DNA of 64,000 nt from Pararhodonellum marinum. Lineage in GTDB: Bacteria; Bacteroidota; Bacteroidia; Cytophagales; Cyclobacteriaceae. The stretch spans positions 558,001-622,000 of the forward strand of contig NZ_JACEFJ010000001.1 of NCBI RefSeq assembly GCF_015354735.1, in the 5' to 3' direction. Each line of letters starts with the position of its first letter. Position 1 is the stretch's first letter. The notes beneath the pieces are model-generated. The model made no database searches. It saw only the letters and a list, made by a program, of their open reading frames with translations, and was not told the DNA's origin. The position numbers and the translations under genes are program-made. Shown here piece after piece: positions 41,986 to 52,201 of this stretch.

Positions 41986-42363
41986 ATGAGTCTATATCTA
42001 GGATTAAGAACCACCATTTACATGGTACCGGATTTGGGACAAGCCAAACAGTGGTATGCCACCCTCTTCGAAACCCAGCCCTATTTTGATGAACCATTTT
42101 ATGTGGGATTCAATATCCGGGGCTATGAATTGGGACTTTTGCCGGAAGAGGAACCTGTGGAAAGAGGTGAAAATGTCCTCACCTACTGGGGTGTGGATGA
42201 CATTCAGCGGGTCTACATCCACATGATCAGAAACGGGGCCACTCCCCGAAAACCTCCATCCAATGTAGGCGGAGAAATAGAGGTGGCCACAGTCAAAGAC
42301 CCATGGGGCAATGTGATCGGCTTGATTTACAATCCGCATTTTGCCAGGGATGAATTCCGATAG
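41986..42363 (+). CDS. VOC family protein
   Basis: A 125-residue single VOC domain: TTIYMVPDLGQAKQWYATLF, GFNIRGYELGLLPEE, YWGVDDIQRVYIHMIRNGAT and TVKDPWGNVIGLIYNPHF. Metal-ligand positions (Glu in YELGL and the C-terminal GNVIGLI strand) are partly conserved. Likely a small-molecule lyase, isomerase or dioxygenase-like enzyme; substrate unknown. Confidence 0.88.
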   Translation: MSLYLGLRTTIYMVPDLGQAKQWYATLFETQPYFDEPFYVGFNIRGYELGLLPEEEPVERGENVLTYWGVDDIQRVYIHMIRNGATPRKPPSNVGGEIEVATVKDPWGNVIGLIYNPHFARDEFR

Positions 42364-42627
42364 GGACCAGTTTTTGGGAATTGATAATCAGGTAAAGAGG
42401 AGTAAGTTTCAGGTATGCAAAAGGATTAATTTAAATGGGCCAATTTTAAATTCAGCTGAAATTTTTTTTGTAGTGAAAAAATCTTATTTGACTGGTTTTT
42501 TTATAATGAAGTCCTAAAAAATATTTAAAAAGACAAAAATATATGCAAAAACATCCATTCTTCAAGGATTTTTGATGTTTACGTAATATTGCTTTTGTTC
42601 AGGAAAAAAAATCCTGAACTTGGAGCT

Positions 42628-44508
42628 ATGAATGGAAAAATTTTCTTCTTTTTATGGCTCCTAATCCTCATTTCATTTCAGGGTTTTGGCCAAAGTATAT
42701 CCGGAAATTTCACCCTTCAGATTGATGATCAGTTGGAGGAAAGAATCTATTCCATTGACCAATTGGAGTTTTTTGAAGACACCACCAATACCTTGGAGTT
42801 TCATCAGATCATGGATCCCAAATTTCAGCAGCACTTCAAGATAAGACCTTCCAACAACAAGAACAGTTTCAATACCGAACATACTTATTGGGTCAAACTT
42901 TCCGTAAAGCTGAACCCAGCTTCCAAAAAAAGCTGGCTGATTGAATTTTATGATCAGACCATCGATGACTTGGAGGCTTATCTTCCCCTCGAAGGCGGTC
43001 TGTATGACCATAGGCGTTTTGGAGATGCCCTCCCATTCAATACCAGGGATTTTAAGCATAAAAATTTCGAAATGTTGTTGAAAAATGACAGGGAGGGTAT
43101 TGTCAATTACTATTTCCGAATACGATCTGACCAAAAAGCGGATATCAGGATAGCCGTCAGGTCTGTGAACCGATTTCTTTTTTATGCCCTGAATGAGTAT
43201 TTTCTCTACGGGATTTTCTATGGCATGATTGCCATCATTTGTATTTACAACCTTTTGGTTTTTTTGGCCATAAGAGAAATCAAGTACATCTATTACATCC
43301 TCTATCTTTTGAGTGTGGCTGCTTATGCCCTATGTTTGGATGGGATAGGTTTCCAGTACATTTGGCCCAATTTCCCTGAATTCAATCAGATTGCCAATGG
43401 ATTTTTCCGGTTTTCCATTGTCCTGTGGGCCGTGCTGTTTTCCATCAGGTTTCTTAACACCAAAAACAGGGCCCGGTATGCTCACCGGATCCTTCAGGTC
43501 ATTTTAGGGTTGAATGTGTTGGTATTAGGAATGGGACTTCTGATTGACAAACTCTTTTTTGAAATCAGTTATTTTGATATTCTGCCTTTTGTGTGTGTTT
43601 TCATTACAAGCATATTCATCTTGCTCAAAGGCTATAAAGTGGCTCGATTCTTTGTGGTGGCTTATGGGGTATTGTTTGTGGGCATTTTGATCAAAGTTTT
43701 GGTCAGTACATCTATCATAGATCATTCCACCTTGGGCTATTATAGCCTTCACTTGGCATTTCTACTTGAAATGATCCTGCTTACCATGGCTTTGGGAGAC
43801 CGCTTCAGGATCATGAAGGAATACCGGGACATGGCCATGAGAAAAACGCTGCGACAGATGGAAGCCAACAATGCCTTAAAAGATAAGGTCAACCGGGAAC
43901 TTGAGGCCAAAGTCAAAGAAAGAACCCGGGAACTCGAGCATAAAAACCAGGAACTGGAGATCACCAATGCGCGGATTTTGGAAAAAGATGAAGAAATCAA
44001 GCGCATGAATGCCATTCTGGATCAGGACAACTGGCGATTGAAAGGCAAAGTAAGGGAGTCGATCAAAATGAGACTGGACAACAAGCAACTTTCTTATGAG
44101 GAGTTCAAAAGCATTTTTCCTGAGGCCTCGGCATGCCTGCGATACCTGGAGGCTTATAAGTGGAAAGAGCGGAAATTCCAATGTCGGCAGTGTGGCAATA
44201 CCAAATCATCAGATGGGCCCAAGCTGTTTACCAAAAAGTGTTCTAAATGCGCCTATATTGAATCAGTAACAGCCGGCACCATTTTTCATGGGGTAAGGTT
44301 TCCCTTGGAAAAAGCTTTTTTCATCGCTTATTCGGTTTTGAATCCCGTAGAAAAACTCACTTTGGATGAACTTGCAGGACAATTGGACATGAGAAAAAAC
44401 ACCGTTTGGAGTTTTAAGAAAAAAGTATTGTCATGGACAGAAGAAAGCACTTTCCGATGGAGGGATTTATTGGATGAAGAAAAGCACAAGACTGGTTTGT
44501 TGAATTGA
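42628..44508 (+). CDS. 7TM-DISM signalling protein fused to transposase-like zinc ribbon and HTH
   Basis: From ATG 42628 the protein is 626 residues: a signal peptide (MNGKIFFFLWLLILISFQGF), an extracellular DISMED2-like sandwich (about 25-160), seven membrane helices (about 175-385) and a coiled coil (about 390-470). Then comes a zinc ribbon (CRQCGNTKSSDGPKLFTKKC, SKC) followed by VTAGTIFHGVRFPLEKAFF and an HTH-like helix set (LDELAGQLDMRKNTVWSFKK). The last block is the N-terminal part of IS1595-type transposases. It is probably a membrane-bound sensor whose output end binds DNA or another protein. It is the gene before susC. Confidence 0.85.
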   Translation: MNGKIFFFLWLLILISFQGFGQSISGNFTLQIDDQLEERIYSIDQLEFFEDTTNTLEFHQIMDPKFQQHFKIRPSNNKNSFNTEHTYWVKLSVKLNPASKKSWLIEFYDQTIDDLEAYLPLEGGLYDHRRFGDALPFNTRDFKHKNFEMLLKNDREGIVNYYFRIRSDQKADIRIAVRSVNRFLFYALNEYFLYGIFYGMIAIICIYNLLVFLAIREIKYIYYILYLLSVAAYALCLDGIGFQYIWPNFPEFNQIANGFFRFSIVLWAVLFSIRFLNTKNRARYAHRILQVILGLNVLVLGMGLLIDKLFFEISYFDILPFVCVFITSIFILLKGYKVARFFVVAYGVLFVGILIKVLVSTSIIDHSTLGYYSLHLAFLLEMILLTMALGDRFRIMKEYRDMAMRKTLRQMEANNALKDKVNRELEAKVKERTRELEHKNQELEITNARILEKDEEIKRMNAILDQDNWRLKGKVRESIKMRLDNKQLSYEEFKSIFPEASACLRYLEAYKWKERKFQCRQCGNTKSSDGPKLFTKKCSKCAYIESVTAGTIFHGVRFPLEKAFFIAYSVLNPVEKLTLDELAGQLDMRKNTVWSFKKKVLSWTEESTFRWRDLLDEEKHKTGLLN

Positions 44509-44783
44509 CATTTTTGACTTGCAAGAAACAGCTATTTTTCGCATTGGTATTCATGGGTTATTTATGGTCTCAAAGATCAGTCTATCGTTCTCTAATCCAA
44601 CTTTAGAAAGGTATTAAAGCGTGATATTAATCGTTATTTAATATCTGTTTTAAATTTAATTTTAATCTATTTATAGTTGTTTTTAACCTATTTTTTGATG
44701 AATTACTTACATTTCTTTGAGATTTTGAAAATTGGTTCAAACGTTTGAAAATCAACATTTATTTAAACCCTAAATTCATAACC

Positions 44784-47700
44784 ATGTTAAAAATTCTACC
44801 AAAAAATCAAGTTTGGTTTCGTGCGGGGCTACTGTTTAAACCCAGGTGGATTCACGTTTTTTTCTTTTCCCTGTTGCTGAACAGTACCCTTTCCTATGGC
44901 CAAAGTGTTACCATCACAGGTAATATAGTAGATGCTTCGGGAGATCCTATACCCGGAGTAAATGTCATAGAAGCTGGAACCACCAACGGGACAGTGACTG
45001 ACTTAGATGGAGATTTTTCATTTGATGTCTCCTCTGCCGATGTCAGCATCACGGTGTCTTTTATAGGATTCAGTTCACAAACCATTCCACTCAACGGCCG
45101 AACCAATGTGTCCATCGTCCTGGAGGAAGATACCCGCTCACTCGATGAGGTTGTCGTGGTGGGCTATGGTACACAGCGTAAGAGTGATCTGACGGGTGCG
45201 ATTTCCAGTATCAAAACAGAGGAAATTGTCCGGCTTCCTGTTGCGAATGTGACCCAATCCTTACAGGGAAGGGTAAGTGGGGTTCAGGTAACTTCCGCTT
45301 CTGGGCGGCCCGGTGAAGGAACGACCATTCGGATTCGGGGTGTCGGAACACTCAATAATGCCAATCCGCTTTTTGTAGTAGACGGCATGTTGCTGGATGA
45401 CATTGATTTTATCAATCCCAACGATGTGGAATCCATGGAAGTGTTGAAAGACGCTTCAGCTACCGCCATCTATGGCTCACGGGGTGCCAATGGTGTAGTG
45501 ATCGTCACGACCAAACAGGGTTCATTTGAAGGAAAAACCACTTTCAGCGTTGATGCTTATTCGGGTATACAGGATGTGCCTGACCGCATCAGCCTCGTCA
45601 ATGCCCGGCAGTTCGCCGAACTGGCGAATGAACTGGAACAAAATGTGGGCAATGAACCTCTTTACAATCCGAGTGAATTCGGTGTCGGTACAGATTGGCA
45701 GGATGTGATCTTTAGGACTGCTCCCATAAACAGTGTCAACTTGGCCGCTTCAGGCGGTACGACCAATACCTCCTTCAATATTTCCATGAATTACTTTAAC
45801 CAACAAGGGGTGATCAGGGAATCAGAATTTGAACGTTTGACCTTGAGGTTCAACAATCAGTATAGGGCCTCTGAAGCCATCAAATTTGGGCATAATTTCT
45901 CGCTGATTTATAGCAATTCCCAAAATGAGCCGGGAGGGGTAGTTGCAAATGCATACAGGGCCTTTCCAATTTTTACTCCCCAAAATCCCGACGGGTCATT
46001 CACCAATACCAGCCCAGTGGGCAATCCCGCCGCTCAATTTGAATTCAACGCCAACAATGATAACAACGCTTACAGAGCGGTAGGAAATTTCTTTGTGGAT
46101 GTGGATTTCCTTGAGCATTTTACCTTCAGGTCCAGTTATGGTGTAGATCTGGGATTCAATGACAGCAGGGTGTTCACTCCTGTGTTTTTCGTATCCCCAC
46201 AGCAGCAGGTGATAGAAAACAGCATCTCAAGAGTAAATTCCCAAACCCGCAATTGGCTATGGGAAAATACGGTGAATTATAGTAATCAGTGGGATAAACA
46301 TCGATTGGATGTTTTGGCGGGATTTACCTCCCAGGAGTTTGTTTTCGAACAACTTGAAGGAGGCAGAAGGAATCTCCCCGGAGAGGACCCTGCCCTCTGG
46401 TACCTCAATGCCGGGGAATTGACCACCCAGACCAATGCCAATTTTGCCAGAGACTGGTCCATGGCCTCTTACCTGTTTAGGGTAAATTATGTGTTCAATG
46501 ACAAGTACCTGTTCACCGGTACTGTCCGAAGGGACGGGTCTTCCAGGTTCGGGAGGGAAAACAGGTATGGAACCTTTCCTTCTTTGGCAGCAGGCTGGAG
46601 AATTATAGAAGAAGGTTTTCTTCGAGACCAAAATGTTCTGAGTGATCTGAAATTGCGAGCAAGCTGGGGAATCATCGGAAACGACAAGATCGGAGAATAT
46701 GAAGGACGGCCTGTGGTTACTGGCAATACCAATGCGGTGTTTGGTGTAAATGAATCCTTGATCTATGGGGCTGCCATCACAAGGCTGGCCAACCCATTTA
46801 TCCAATGGGAAGAGACGGTTCAGTCGGGTATCGGAATTGAGCTTGGTATGTTTGAAGACAAACTTCGGGCAGAGGTGGATTACTACTACCGGAGAACCAA
46901 TGACATCTTGGTCGGTGTGCCGATTCCCGCCTATGTAGGAGCTTCCAATTTCCCGGTGGTAAATGCTGCAAGTGTGGAAAACAAAGGCTTTGACATCACA
47001 CTGGATTGGCGAGACCGGGTGGGTGAAGTAAGTTATAATTTTGGTATTGTGGCATCAACAGTCAATAACCGGGTGTTGGACCTTGGTGAAGGTAATGAAG
47101 CGATTTTTGCCGGTGCCGTTGGCGTGGGAGGCTTATTGGGTTCGAGGACCATCGTAGGTGAATCTATCGGTCACTTTTTTGGCTACCAAACAGCCGGTAT
47201 TTTCCAAAACCAAGCGCAAATCGAAGCCTCCCCAACTCGTGGTCCTGAAGTGCCTGGAGATTTGATTTTTGTGGATACCAATGGTGACGGTGTAGTGAAT
47301 ACCAATGACCGGGTAATTCTAGGGAGTCCGATTCCAAGCCTGATTTTCGGCTTCAACCTTGGTTTTGAGGTCAAAGGTTTCGATATGAGGGCGGATTTCA
47401 ACGGTACCTATGGCAACAAGATTTACAATGCCAAAAAGCAGGTGAGATTTAATACCTACAATTTCGAAACCAGCTTCCTGGATCGATGGACTGGTGAAGG
47501 CACCAGCAATACGGAGCCCAGGATTACCAATGGTGGACACAACTACGAGGTTTCGGACCGCTTTATTGAGGATGGATCCTTTTTAAGGTTGAGGAATGTT
47601 CAAGTAGGTTACTCCTTTCCGCGGGGCATGTTGTCCAGGTTTAAGGTAAATAATTTCAGGGTATACCTTTCAGGAACCAATGTGTTTACGCTCACCAAGT

Positions 47701-47813
47701 TTACCGGTTACACACCTGAAATTGGTGGTGGTAATGTGTTGGGTACCGGATTTGATTCGGCCATTTACCCGCTTGCAAGAACTTTTAACCTAGGAATCAG
47801 TGCCAATTTCTAA
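44784..47813 (+). CDS. SusC-family TonB-dependent outer-membrane transporter
   Basis: A 1009-residue protein from ATG 44784, with a signal peptide (WIHVFFFSLLLNSTLSYG). A CarboxypepD_reg-like domain follows (VTITGNIVDASGDPIPGVNV), then the SusC signature DEVVVVGYGTQRKSDLTGAI, a plug (SLQGRVSGVQVTSASGRPGE, IRIRGVGTLNNANPLFVVDG) and a TonB barrel ending LARTFNLGISANF. No STN domain, so no ECF signalling. It imports oligosaccharides with the adjacent SusD. Confidence 0.95.
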   Translation: MLKILPKNQVWFRAGLLFKPRWIHVFFFSLLLNSTLSYGQSVTITGNIVDASGDPIPGVNVIEAGTTNGTVTDLDGDFSFDVSSADVSITVSFIGFSSQTIPLNGRTNVSIVLEEDTRSLDEVVVVGYGTQRKSDLTGAISSIKTEEIVRLPVANVTQSLQGRVSGVQVTSASGRPGEGTTIRIRGVGTLNNANPLFVVDGMLLDDIDFINPNDVESMEVLKDASATAIYGSRGANGVVIVTTKQGSFEGKTTFSVDAYSGIQDVPDRISLVNARQFAELANELEQNVGNEPLYNPSEFGVGTDWQDVIFRTAPINSVNLAASGGTTNTSFNISMNYFNQQGVIRESEFERLTLRFNNQYRASEAIKFGHNFSLIYSNSQNEPGGVVANAYRAFPIFTPQNPDGSFTNTSPVGNPAAQFEFNANNDNNAYRAVGNFFVDVDFLEHFTFRSSYGVDLGFNDSRVFTPVFFVSPQQQVIENSISRVNSQTRNWLWENTVNYSNQWDKHRLDVLAGFTSQEFVFEQLEGGRRNLPGEDPALWYLNAGELTTQTNANFARDWSMASYLFRVNYVFNDKYLFTGTVRRDGSSRFGRENRYGTFPSLAAGWRIIEEGFLRDQNVLSDLKLRASWGIIGNDKIGEYEGRPVVTGNTNAVFGVNESLIYGAAITRLANPFIQWEETVQSGIGIELGMFEDKLRAEVDYYYRRTNDILVGVPIPAYVGASNFPVVNAASVENKGFDITLDWRDRVGEVSYNFGIVASTVNNRVLDLGEGNEAIFAGAVGVGGLLGSRTIVGESIGHFFGYQTAGIFQNQAQIEASPTRGPEVPGDLIFVDTNGDGVVNTNDRVILGSPIPSLIFGFNLGFEVKGFDMRADFNGTYGNKIYNAKKQVRFNTYNFETSFLDRWTGEGTSNTEPRITNGGHNYEVSDRFIEDGSFLRLRNVQVGYSFPRGMLSRFKVNNFRVYLSGTNVFTLTKFTGYTPEIGGGNVLGTGFDSAIYPLARTFNLGISANF

Positions 47814-47831
47814 ATCCAAAACGTCAAGAAA

Positions 47832-49316
47832 ATGAAAAATCATAAAATGTATAATTTGCTCAGTTTTTGTCTGGTTTGTAGCTGCTTCTTCGTGAGTAGC
47901 TGTTCGGATGAGTTTTTGGACAAATCCCCCAAAGCAGAATTGACGATAGACAGTTTTTTCCAGAATGGAACACAGGCGGTGGAAGCCACCAATGGAATTT
48001 ACAGTCATCTCAGGAGTTTCAATGTCCATGTCTTTTCCTACATTGGGCTGACCGACATTGCATCTGATGATGCCGACAAAGGATCCGTTCCCGGAGATGC
48101 CGCTTTTTTACAGGACATCAATGATTTCACCTTCGATGCGGGCAATAATGCGGTAGTAGGGGTTTGGGGCGGATATTTCCAAGGCATTTTCAGGGCCAAT
48201 CAGGTCATTACCAATGTCCCTGATATTGATATGGACGAGGATTTAAAACAAAGGGTAATCGGCGAGGCCCGCTTTCTCCGGGCTTATTTTTACTTTTTTC
48301 TGGTCCGGGCTTACGGAGATCTTCCTCTTGTAGATCGACCCCTGCAGCCAAATGAATATTTCCAGCCTAGGTTGCCTCAGGAACAGATCTATGACTTTAT
48401 TGTGGCGGACCTGGAATTTGCAGTGCAGAATTTACCTGCAAAATCGGAATATCCGGATACGGAATTGGGTAGAGCGACGAGCGGTGCCGCTCAAGGTCTT
48501 TTGGCCAAAGTTTATTTGTTCAGGGATGATTTCCAGAATGCCTTCAACCAAGCCCAGGAAGTAATCAATTCAGGAGAATATGCCTTGTTTGGAGATTATG
48601 AGGCTTTGTTCAGAGAGGAAGGAGAACATTCTTCGGAAAGTCTTTTTGAAGTCTCAGCGGTAGCTTTGGAACAGGGAGGCGGAGGCCATCAATTCAACGA
48701 GGTTCAAGGCATCCGTGGCAATCCCAACAATGGATGGGGATTTAACAGCCCGTCGGACGATCTGGTAAATGCTTATGAACCGGGTGATCCAAGAAGAGAT
48801 GCAACCATCATTTTCAACGGACAAACCCTTCCAACTGGGCAGGTCGTGATGGCTGATCCCAACATGGGTCCTGATGCCAGGTTCAGCAAAAAAGCCTGGG
48901 TGCCACAAATTCCTCCCGGGGGATTTGGCAACAGCGGTGCCAACATCAGGTTACTGCGCTATGCGGATGTTCTTTTGATTGCGGCTGAAGCAGCCAATGA
49001 AATTGGCAACAGTACGCAAGCTTTGAATTATCTCAACCAAGTCAGAGAGCGGGCTAGAGGTGGAGATTCCAGCATTCTTCCAGATGTGACCACCACCGAT
49101 CAAAGTAATCTTCGGAATGCCATCTATCAGGAGCGCAGGGTGGAGCTCGCCATGGAACAGCACCGTTATTTTGATCTCGTGCGCACCGGTCAGGCCCAGC
49201 AGGTATTTGCCGACCTCGGCATCACTTGGGTTCCCGGTAAGCATGAGGTATTTCCCATACCCCAAGCAGAAATTGACATCAGTGGCGGGGCAATCACACA
49301 GAATCCCAATTATTAA
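47832..49316 (+). CDS. SusD/RagB-family surface glycan-binding lipoprotein
   Basis: A 494-residue lipoprotein (MKNHKMYNLLSFCLVCSCFF, lipobox SSC). It has the SusD TPR-like pattern: FLDKSPKAELTIDSFFQNGT, RVIGEARFLRAYFYFFLVRA, YGDLPLVDRPL and the C-terminal LLIAAEAANEIGNSTQALNY, RRVELAMEQHRYFDLVRTGQ. It starts 18 bases after susC, forming the usual SusCD unit. Ligand not determined from sequence. Confidence 0.95.
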   Translation: MKNHKMYNLLSFCLVCSCFFVSSCSDEFLDKSPKAELTIDSFFQNGTQAVEATNGIYSHLRSFNVHVFSYIGLTDIASDDADKGSVPGDAAFLQDINDFTFDAGNNAVVGVWGGYFQGIFRANQVITNVPDIDMDEDLKQRVIGEARFLRAYFYFFLVRAYGDLPLVDRPLQPNEYFQPRLPQEQIYDFIVADLEFAVQNLPAKSEYPDTELGRATSGAAQGLLAKVYLFRDDFQNAFNQAQEVINSGEYALFGDYEALFREEGEHSSESLFEVSAVALEQGGGGHQFNEVQGIRGNPNNGWGFNSPSDDLVNAYEPGDPRRDATIIFNGQTLPTGQVVMADPNMGPDARFSKKAWVPQIPPGGFGNSGANIRLLRYADVLLIAAEAANEIGNSTQALNYLNQVRERARGGDSSILPDVTTTDQSNLRNAIYQERRVELAMEQHRYFDLVRTGQAQQVFADLGITWVPGKHEVFPIPQAEIDISGGAITQNPNY

Positions 49317-49322
49317 ACCAAA

Positions 49323-49356
49323 CCGGGTCAGTTCATTTACTAGCGCACTGACCCGG
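49323..49356 (+). terminator. Hairpin after susD
   Basis: CCGGGTCAGT and ACTGACCCGG form a 10-bp perfect stem with a 14-base loop, six bases after the susD stop. The following sequence is only weakly T-rich, so it may act as a partial terminator or mRNA-stabilising element between susCD and the hydrolase genes. Confidence 0.75.
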
Positions 49357-49470
49357 ATCTTTGAAACTCCTAGTTTCTACTTTCCGACGAATAAAATTAA
49401 TTCCTACTTTAGGGTTGTCAGCTGAATTGACCCTAAAAAATGCATCCTAACCTTAAACCCAAACACCGAA

Positions 49471-51069
49471 ATGAGATGCTTTGCAAAGTGTAACACCTAT
49501 GTACATTTTTTGACGATTTTGCTTCTGATGAGCTGTGGACAAACCCAAAAGAACTATGATGGCAAACTCAAAGCCAAAGGCTTTGATCGCCATGTGGAAT
49601 TGAAATGGAATCCGGATGCGGAGGCCGCATCTTATCTTATCCTGGCAAGTTCCGATGGAAGGCAGTTTTCGGAGAGGGCCAGTTTGGAAGACACCATCTT
49701 CATGGATTTTGTCAATGATCTGGGTGAAGGTCTCAACCTCAGGTACAAACTCCAAGGGGTCAACGCCGCAGGAGAGGCCTTCGAGCTTGGTGAAGCGGAG
49801 GTTTCCACAAGACATTTTTCCGATGAGGAATTGCTTGACATGGTTCAGTACTATACTTTCAGGTACTTTTGGGAAGGAGCCGAACCCAATTCAGGCATGG
49901 CCCGGGAACGGATTCACCTGGATGGGGATTATCCGGAAGATGATTTTCATATCGTCACTACTGGCGGCACAGGTTTTGGTATTTTTGGATTATTGGCAGG
50001 AATTGACAGAGGATGGATTACTAAAAAGGAGGGGCTGGATAGGTTCCACAGAATGGCCGATTTTTTGGCAACAGCAGATCGGTTTCATGGCGTATGGCCC
50101 CATTGGCTGAACGGGGAAACCGGCAAAGTGAAGCCTTTTGGTACCAATGACAATGGGGGGGACCTGGTGGAATCCGCCTTCTTGATGCAGGGATTGCTAG
50201 CGGTAAGGGAATATTACAAAAGCGGAGATGAAAGTGAGCAGGATTTGGCACAGAAAATCGATCAACTCTGGAAAGAAATGGAGTGGGACTGGTACACCCA
50301 AGGAGGGCAGGATGCCCTTTTTTGGCATTGGTCTCCAGATAAAGAGTGGGTCATGAACTTCCCAATAAGGGGGTATGATGAATGCCTGATAACCTATGTT
50401 CTGGCCACATCCTCACCCACCCACGGGATAAATGAAACACCCTACCACAAAGGTTGGGCGAGGAGTGGAGGAATCAAAAGTGAGGCGGAACCTTTCGGCT
50501 ATCCACTCGCCCTTAAACACAACGGGGCTGAAGAAATGGGAGGTCCGCTTTTCTGGGCCCACTATTCCTATATCGGGCTAAGTCCCAAAGGCTTGAAGGA
50601 CAGGTATGCAGACTACTGGGAACACAATACCAACCATACTTTAGTCAATAGGGCATGGTGTGTGAAAAACGAAGGCGATTTCAAGGGTTACGGGGAGGAT
50701 CTTTGGGGGTTGACAGCCAGCTATTCGACAAGAGGCTACATGGCCCATAAACCAGGAAGTGATATAGGTGTCATCTCACCCACTGCAGCCCTTTCATCCA
50801 TACCCTATACCCCAGAAAAGTCCATGGACGTTATCAAAAACCTATATTACAACTACGGAAAGAAAACTTTTGGGGTGTATGGGTTTTATGATGCACTGAG
50901 TCCGGAGGAAAACTGGTACCCGCAGCGCTACCTGGCCATTGATCAGGGGCCCACAGTGGCCATGATCGAAAACCACAGAACGGGCTTAGGGTGGGATTTA
51001 TTGATGGGTGCCCCTGAAATCCAGGAAGGACTGAAAAAACTGGGCTTCGAAAGTCCCTATTTTGATTGA
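49471..51069 (+). CDS. Glucoamylase-fold hydrolase, GH144-like
   Basis: A 532-residue lipoprotein (lipobox LLLMSC). The N-terminal 95 residues form an Fn3-like domain (RHVELKWNPDAEAASYLILA). An (alpha/alpha)6 barrel follows: MVQYYTFRYFWEGAEPNSGM, DDFHIVTTGGTGFGIFGLLA, TNDNGGDLVESAFLMQGLLA and LFWHWSPDKEWVMNFPIRGY, up to YLAIDQGPTVAMIENHRTGL. This is the glycoamylase-like (GH144) family, whose studied members include endo-beta-1,2-glucanases. Substrate here is inferred only from family. Confidence 0.85.
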   Translation: MRCFAKCNTYVHFLTILLLMSCGQTQKNYDGKLKAKGFDRHVELKWNPDAEAASYLILASSDGRQFSERASLEDTIFMDFVNDLGEGLNLRYKLQGVNAAGEAFELGEAEVSTRHFSDEELLDMVQYYTFRYFWEGAEPNSGMARERIHLDGDYPEDDFHIVTTGGTGFGIFGLLAGIDRGWITKKEGLDRFHRMADFLATADRFHGVWPHWLNGETGKVKPFGTNDNGGDLVESAFLMQGLLAVREYYKSGDESEQDLAQKIDQLWKEMEWDWYTQGGQDALFWHWSPDKEWVMNFPIRGYDECLITYVLATSSPTHGINETPYHKGWARSGGIKSEAEPFGYPLALKHNGAEEMGGPLFWAHYSYIGLSPKGLKDRYADYWEHNTNHTLVNRAWCVKNEGDFKGYGEDLWGLTASYSTRGYMAHKPGSDIGVISPTAALSSIPYTPEKSMDVIKNLYYNYGKKTFGVYGFYDALSPEENWYPQRYLAIDQGPTVAMIENHRTGLGWDLLMGAPEIQEGLKKLGFESPYFD

Positions 51070-51114
51070 AATTACTGTCAAAATTCAATAGCTTGAGTCT
51101 TAAAATTGAACCAA

Positions 51115-51960
51115 ATGAGATACGCTGTACTGCTTGTTTTTCTTTTTCTGGCTTGCTTTAATCCTTCGGGAGCCATGGCTCAGGAAAAAATGGTTGTAGC
51201 CACTTACAACATCCGATTTGACAATCCGGGGGATGACGGAAACCTGTGGAAGGACCGGTCTTCCCACCTGATCAATCTAATCCGATTTCATCAAATCGGA
51301 TTGTTTGGCACACAGGAAGGACTCAGTCATCAGTTGAAAGACATGGAAGAGGCCCTCGGGTTTCCTTACATAGGCGTAGGACGGGACCAAGGGGGTGAAG
51401 AAGGGGAGTTCTCAGCCATCTTTTATGACCCTGAGCAGTTTACTTTGTTGGAAGAAGGAAATTTCTGGCTTTCGGAAACCCCGGAGAAACCTTCCAAAGG
51501 CTGGGATGCCGCCCTCAACAGGATCTGTACCTGGGGAAAATTCCAAAAAGGAGAAGCGATGTTTTATGTGTTCAATGTCCACTTTGACCATGTGGGGCAA
51601 CAGGCGAGGGAAGAAAGCAGCAAATTGATTGTCCGTAAAATCAATGAACTGAATATAGAACGTGTTCCCACCATTTTGATGGGAGACTTCAATGTGGAGG
51701 ATGATAACCCGGCTTATGCCGCCGTCATGGATTCCAAATGGCTGATCGATACCAAAAATAAAAGTAAAATCCCACCTTATGGCCCTTCTGGAACGTTTAA
51801 TGCTTTTGACTGGGAAATGATGCCGGACCGGAGGATAGATTATGTTTTTGTTTCACCGGAATTTGAGGTGAAGCGCTACGGGGTTTTGTCTGATCATTAC
51901 GGTAAAAAGTATCCCTCGGATCATTTTCCGGTTTTGGTGGATCTGGAAATAAAGCCATAA
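51115..51960 (+). CDS. Secreted endonuclease/exonuclease/phosphatase-family protein
   Basis: From ATG 51115, 281 residues with a signal peptide (MRYAVLLVFLFLACFNPSGA). EEP-fold motifs are VVATYNIRFDNPGDDGNLWK, IGLFGTQEG (metal-binding Glu), HFDHVGQQAREESSKLI, PTILMGDFNVED (catalytic DxN) and SDHFPVLVDL (SDH). Members inside glycan-utilisation loci are often exported phosphoesterases. It lies 45 bases after the GH144-like gene and is probably in the same operon. Confidence 0.9.
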   Translation: MRYAVLLVFLFLACFNPSGAMAQEKMVVATYNIRFDNPGDDGNLWKDRSSHLINLIRFHQIGLFGTQEGLSHQLKDMEEALGFPYIGVGRDQGGEEGEFSAIFYDPEQFTLLEEGNFWLSETPEKPSKGWDAALNRICTWGKFQKGEAMFYVFNVHFDHVGQQAREESSKLIVRKINELNIERVPTILMGDFNVEDDNPAYAAVMDSKWLIDTKNKSKIPPYGPSGTFNAFDWEMMPDRRIDYVFVSPEFEVKRYGVLSDHYGKKYPSDHFPVLVDLEIKP

Positions 51961-52201
51961 TCATTGACAATTTTTTAACCTGTAATATGCCACACTTAGG
52001 AATATTTGCAACAACAGATTTAATCAATGACTCATTCTGACCTACTCTGAAAATCGTCACGGATTTTCCTCAGGTCTAGATATTGTTTGCTATATGAGTT
52101 GCTGAATCCACGTCACAGCGCTTGGCTAAAATACATCAGATCTTATTTCAAACACGTGTTGATAAATTGATTATTAACACGTATCTTTATTAAAAAATGC
52201 A

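Noticed and set aside
44600-44783. Bacteroidetes -33/-7 promoter before susC
   Set aside because: A TTTG and a TACATTTC are present but only 10 bases apart, which does not fit the usual spacing.
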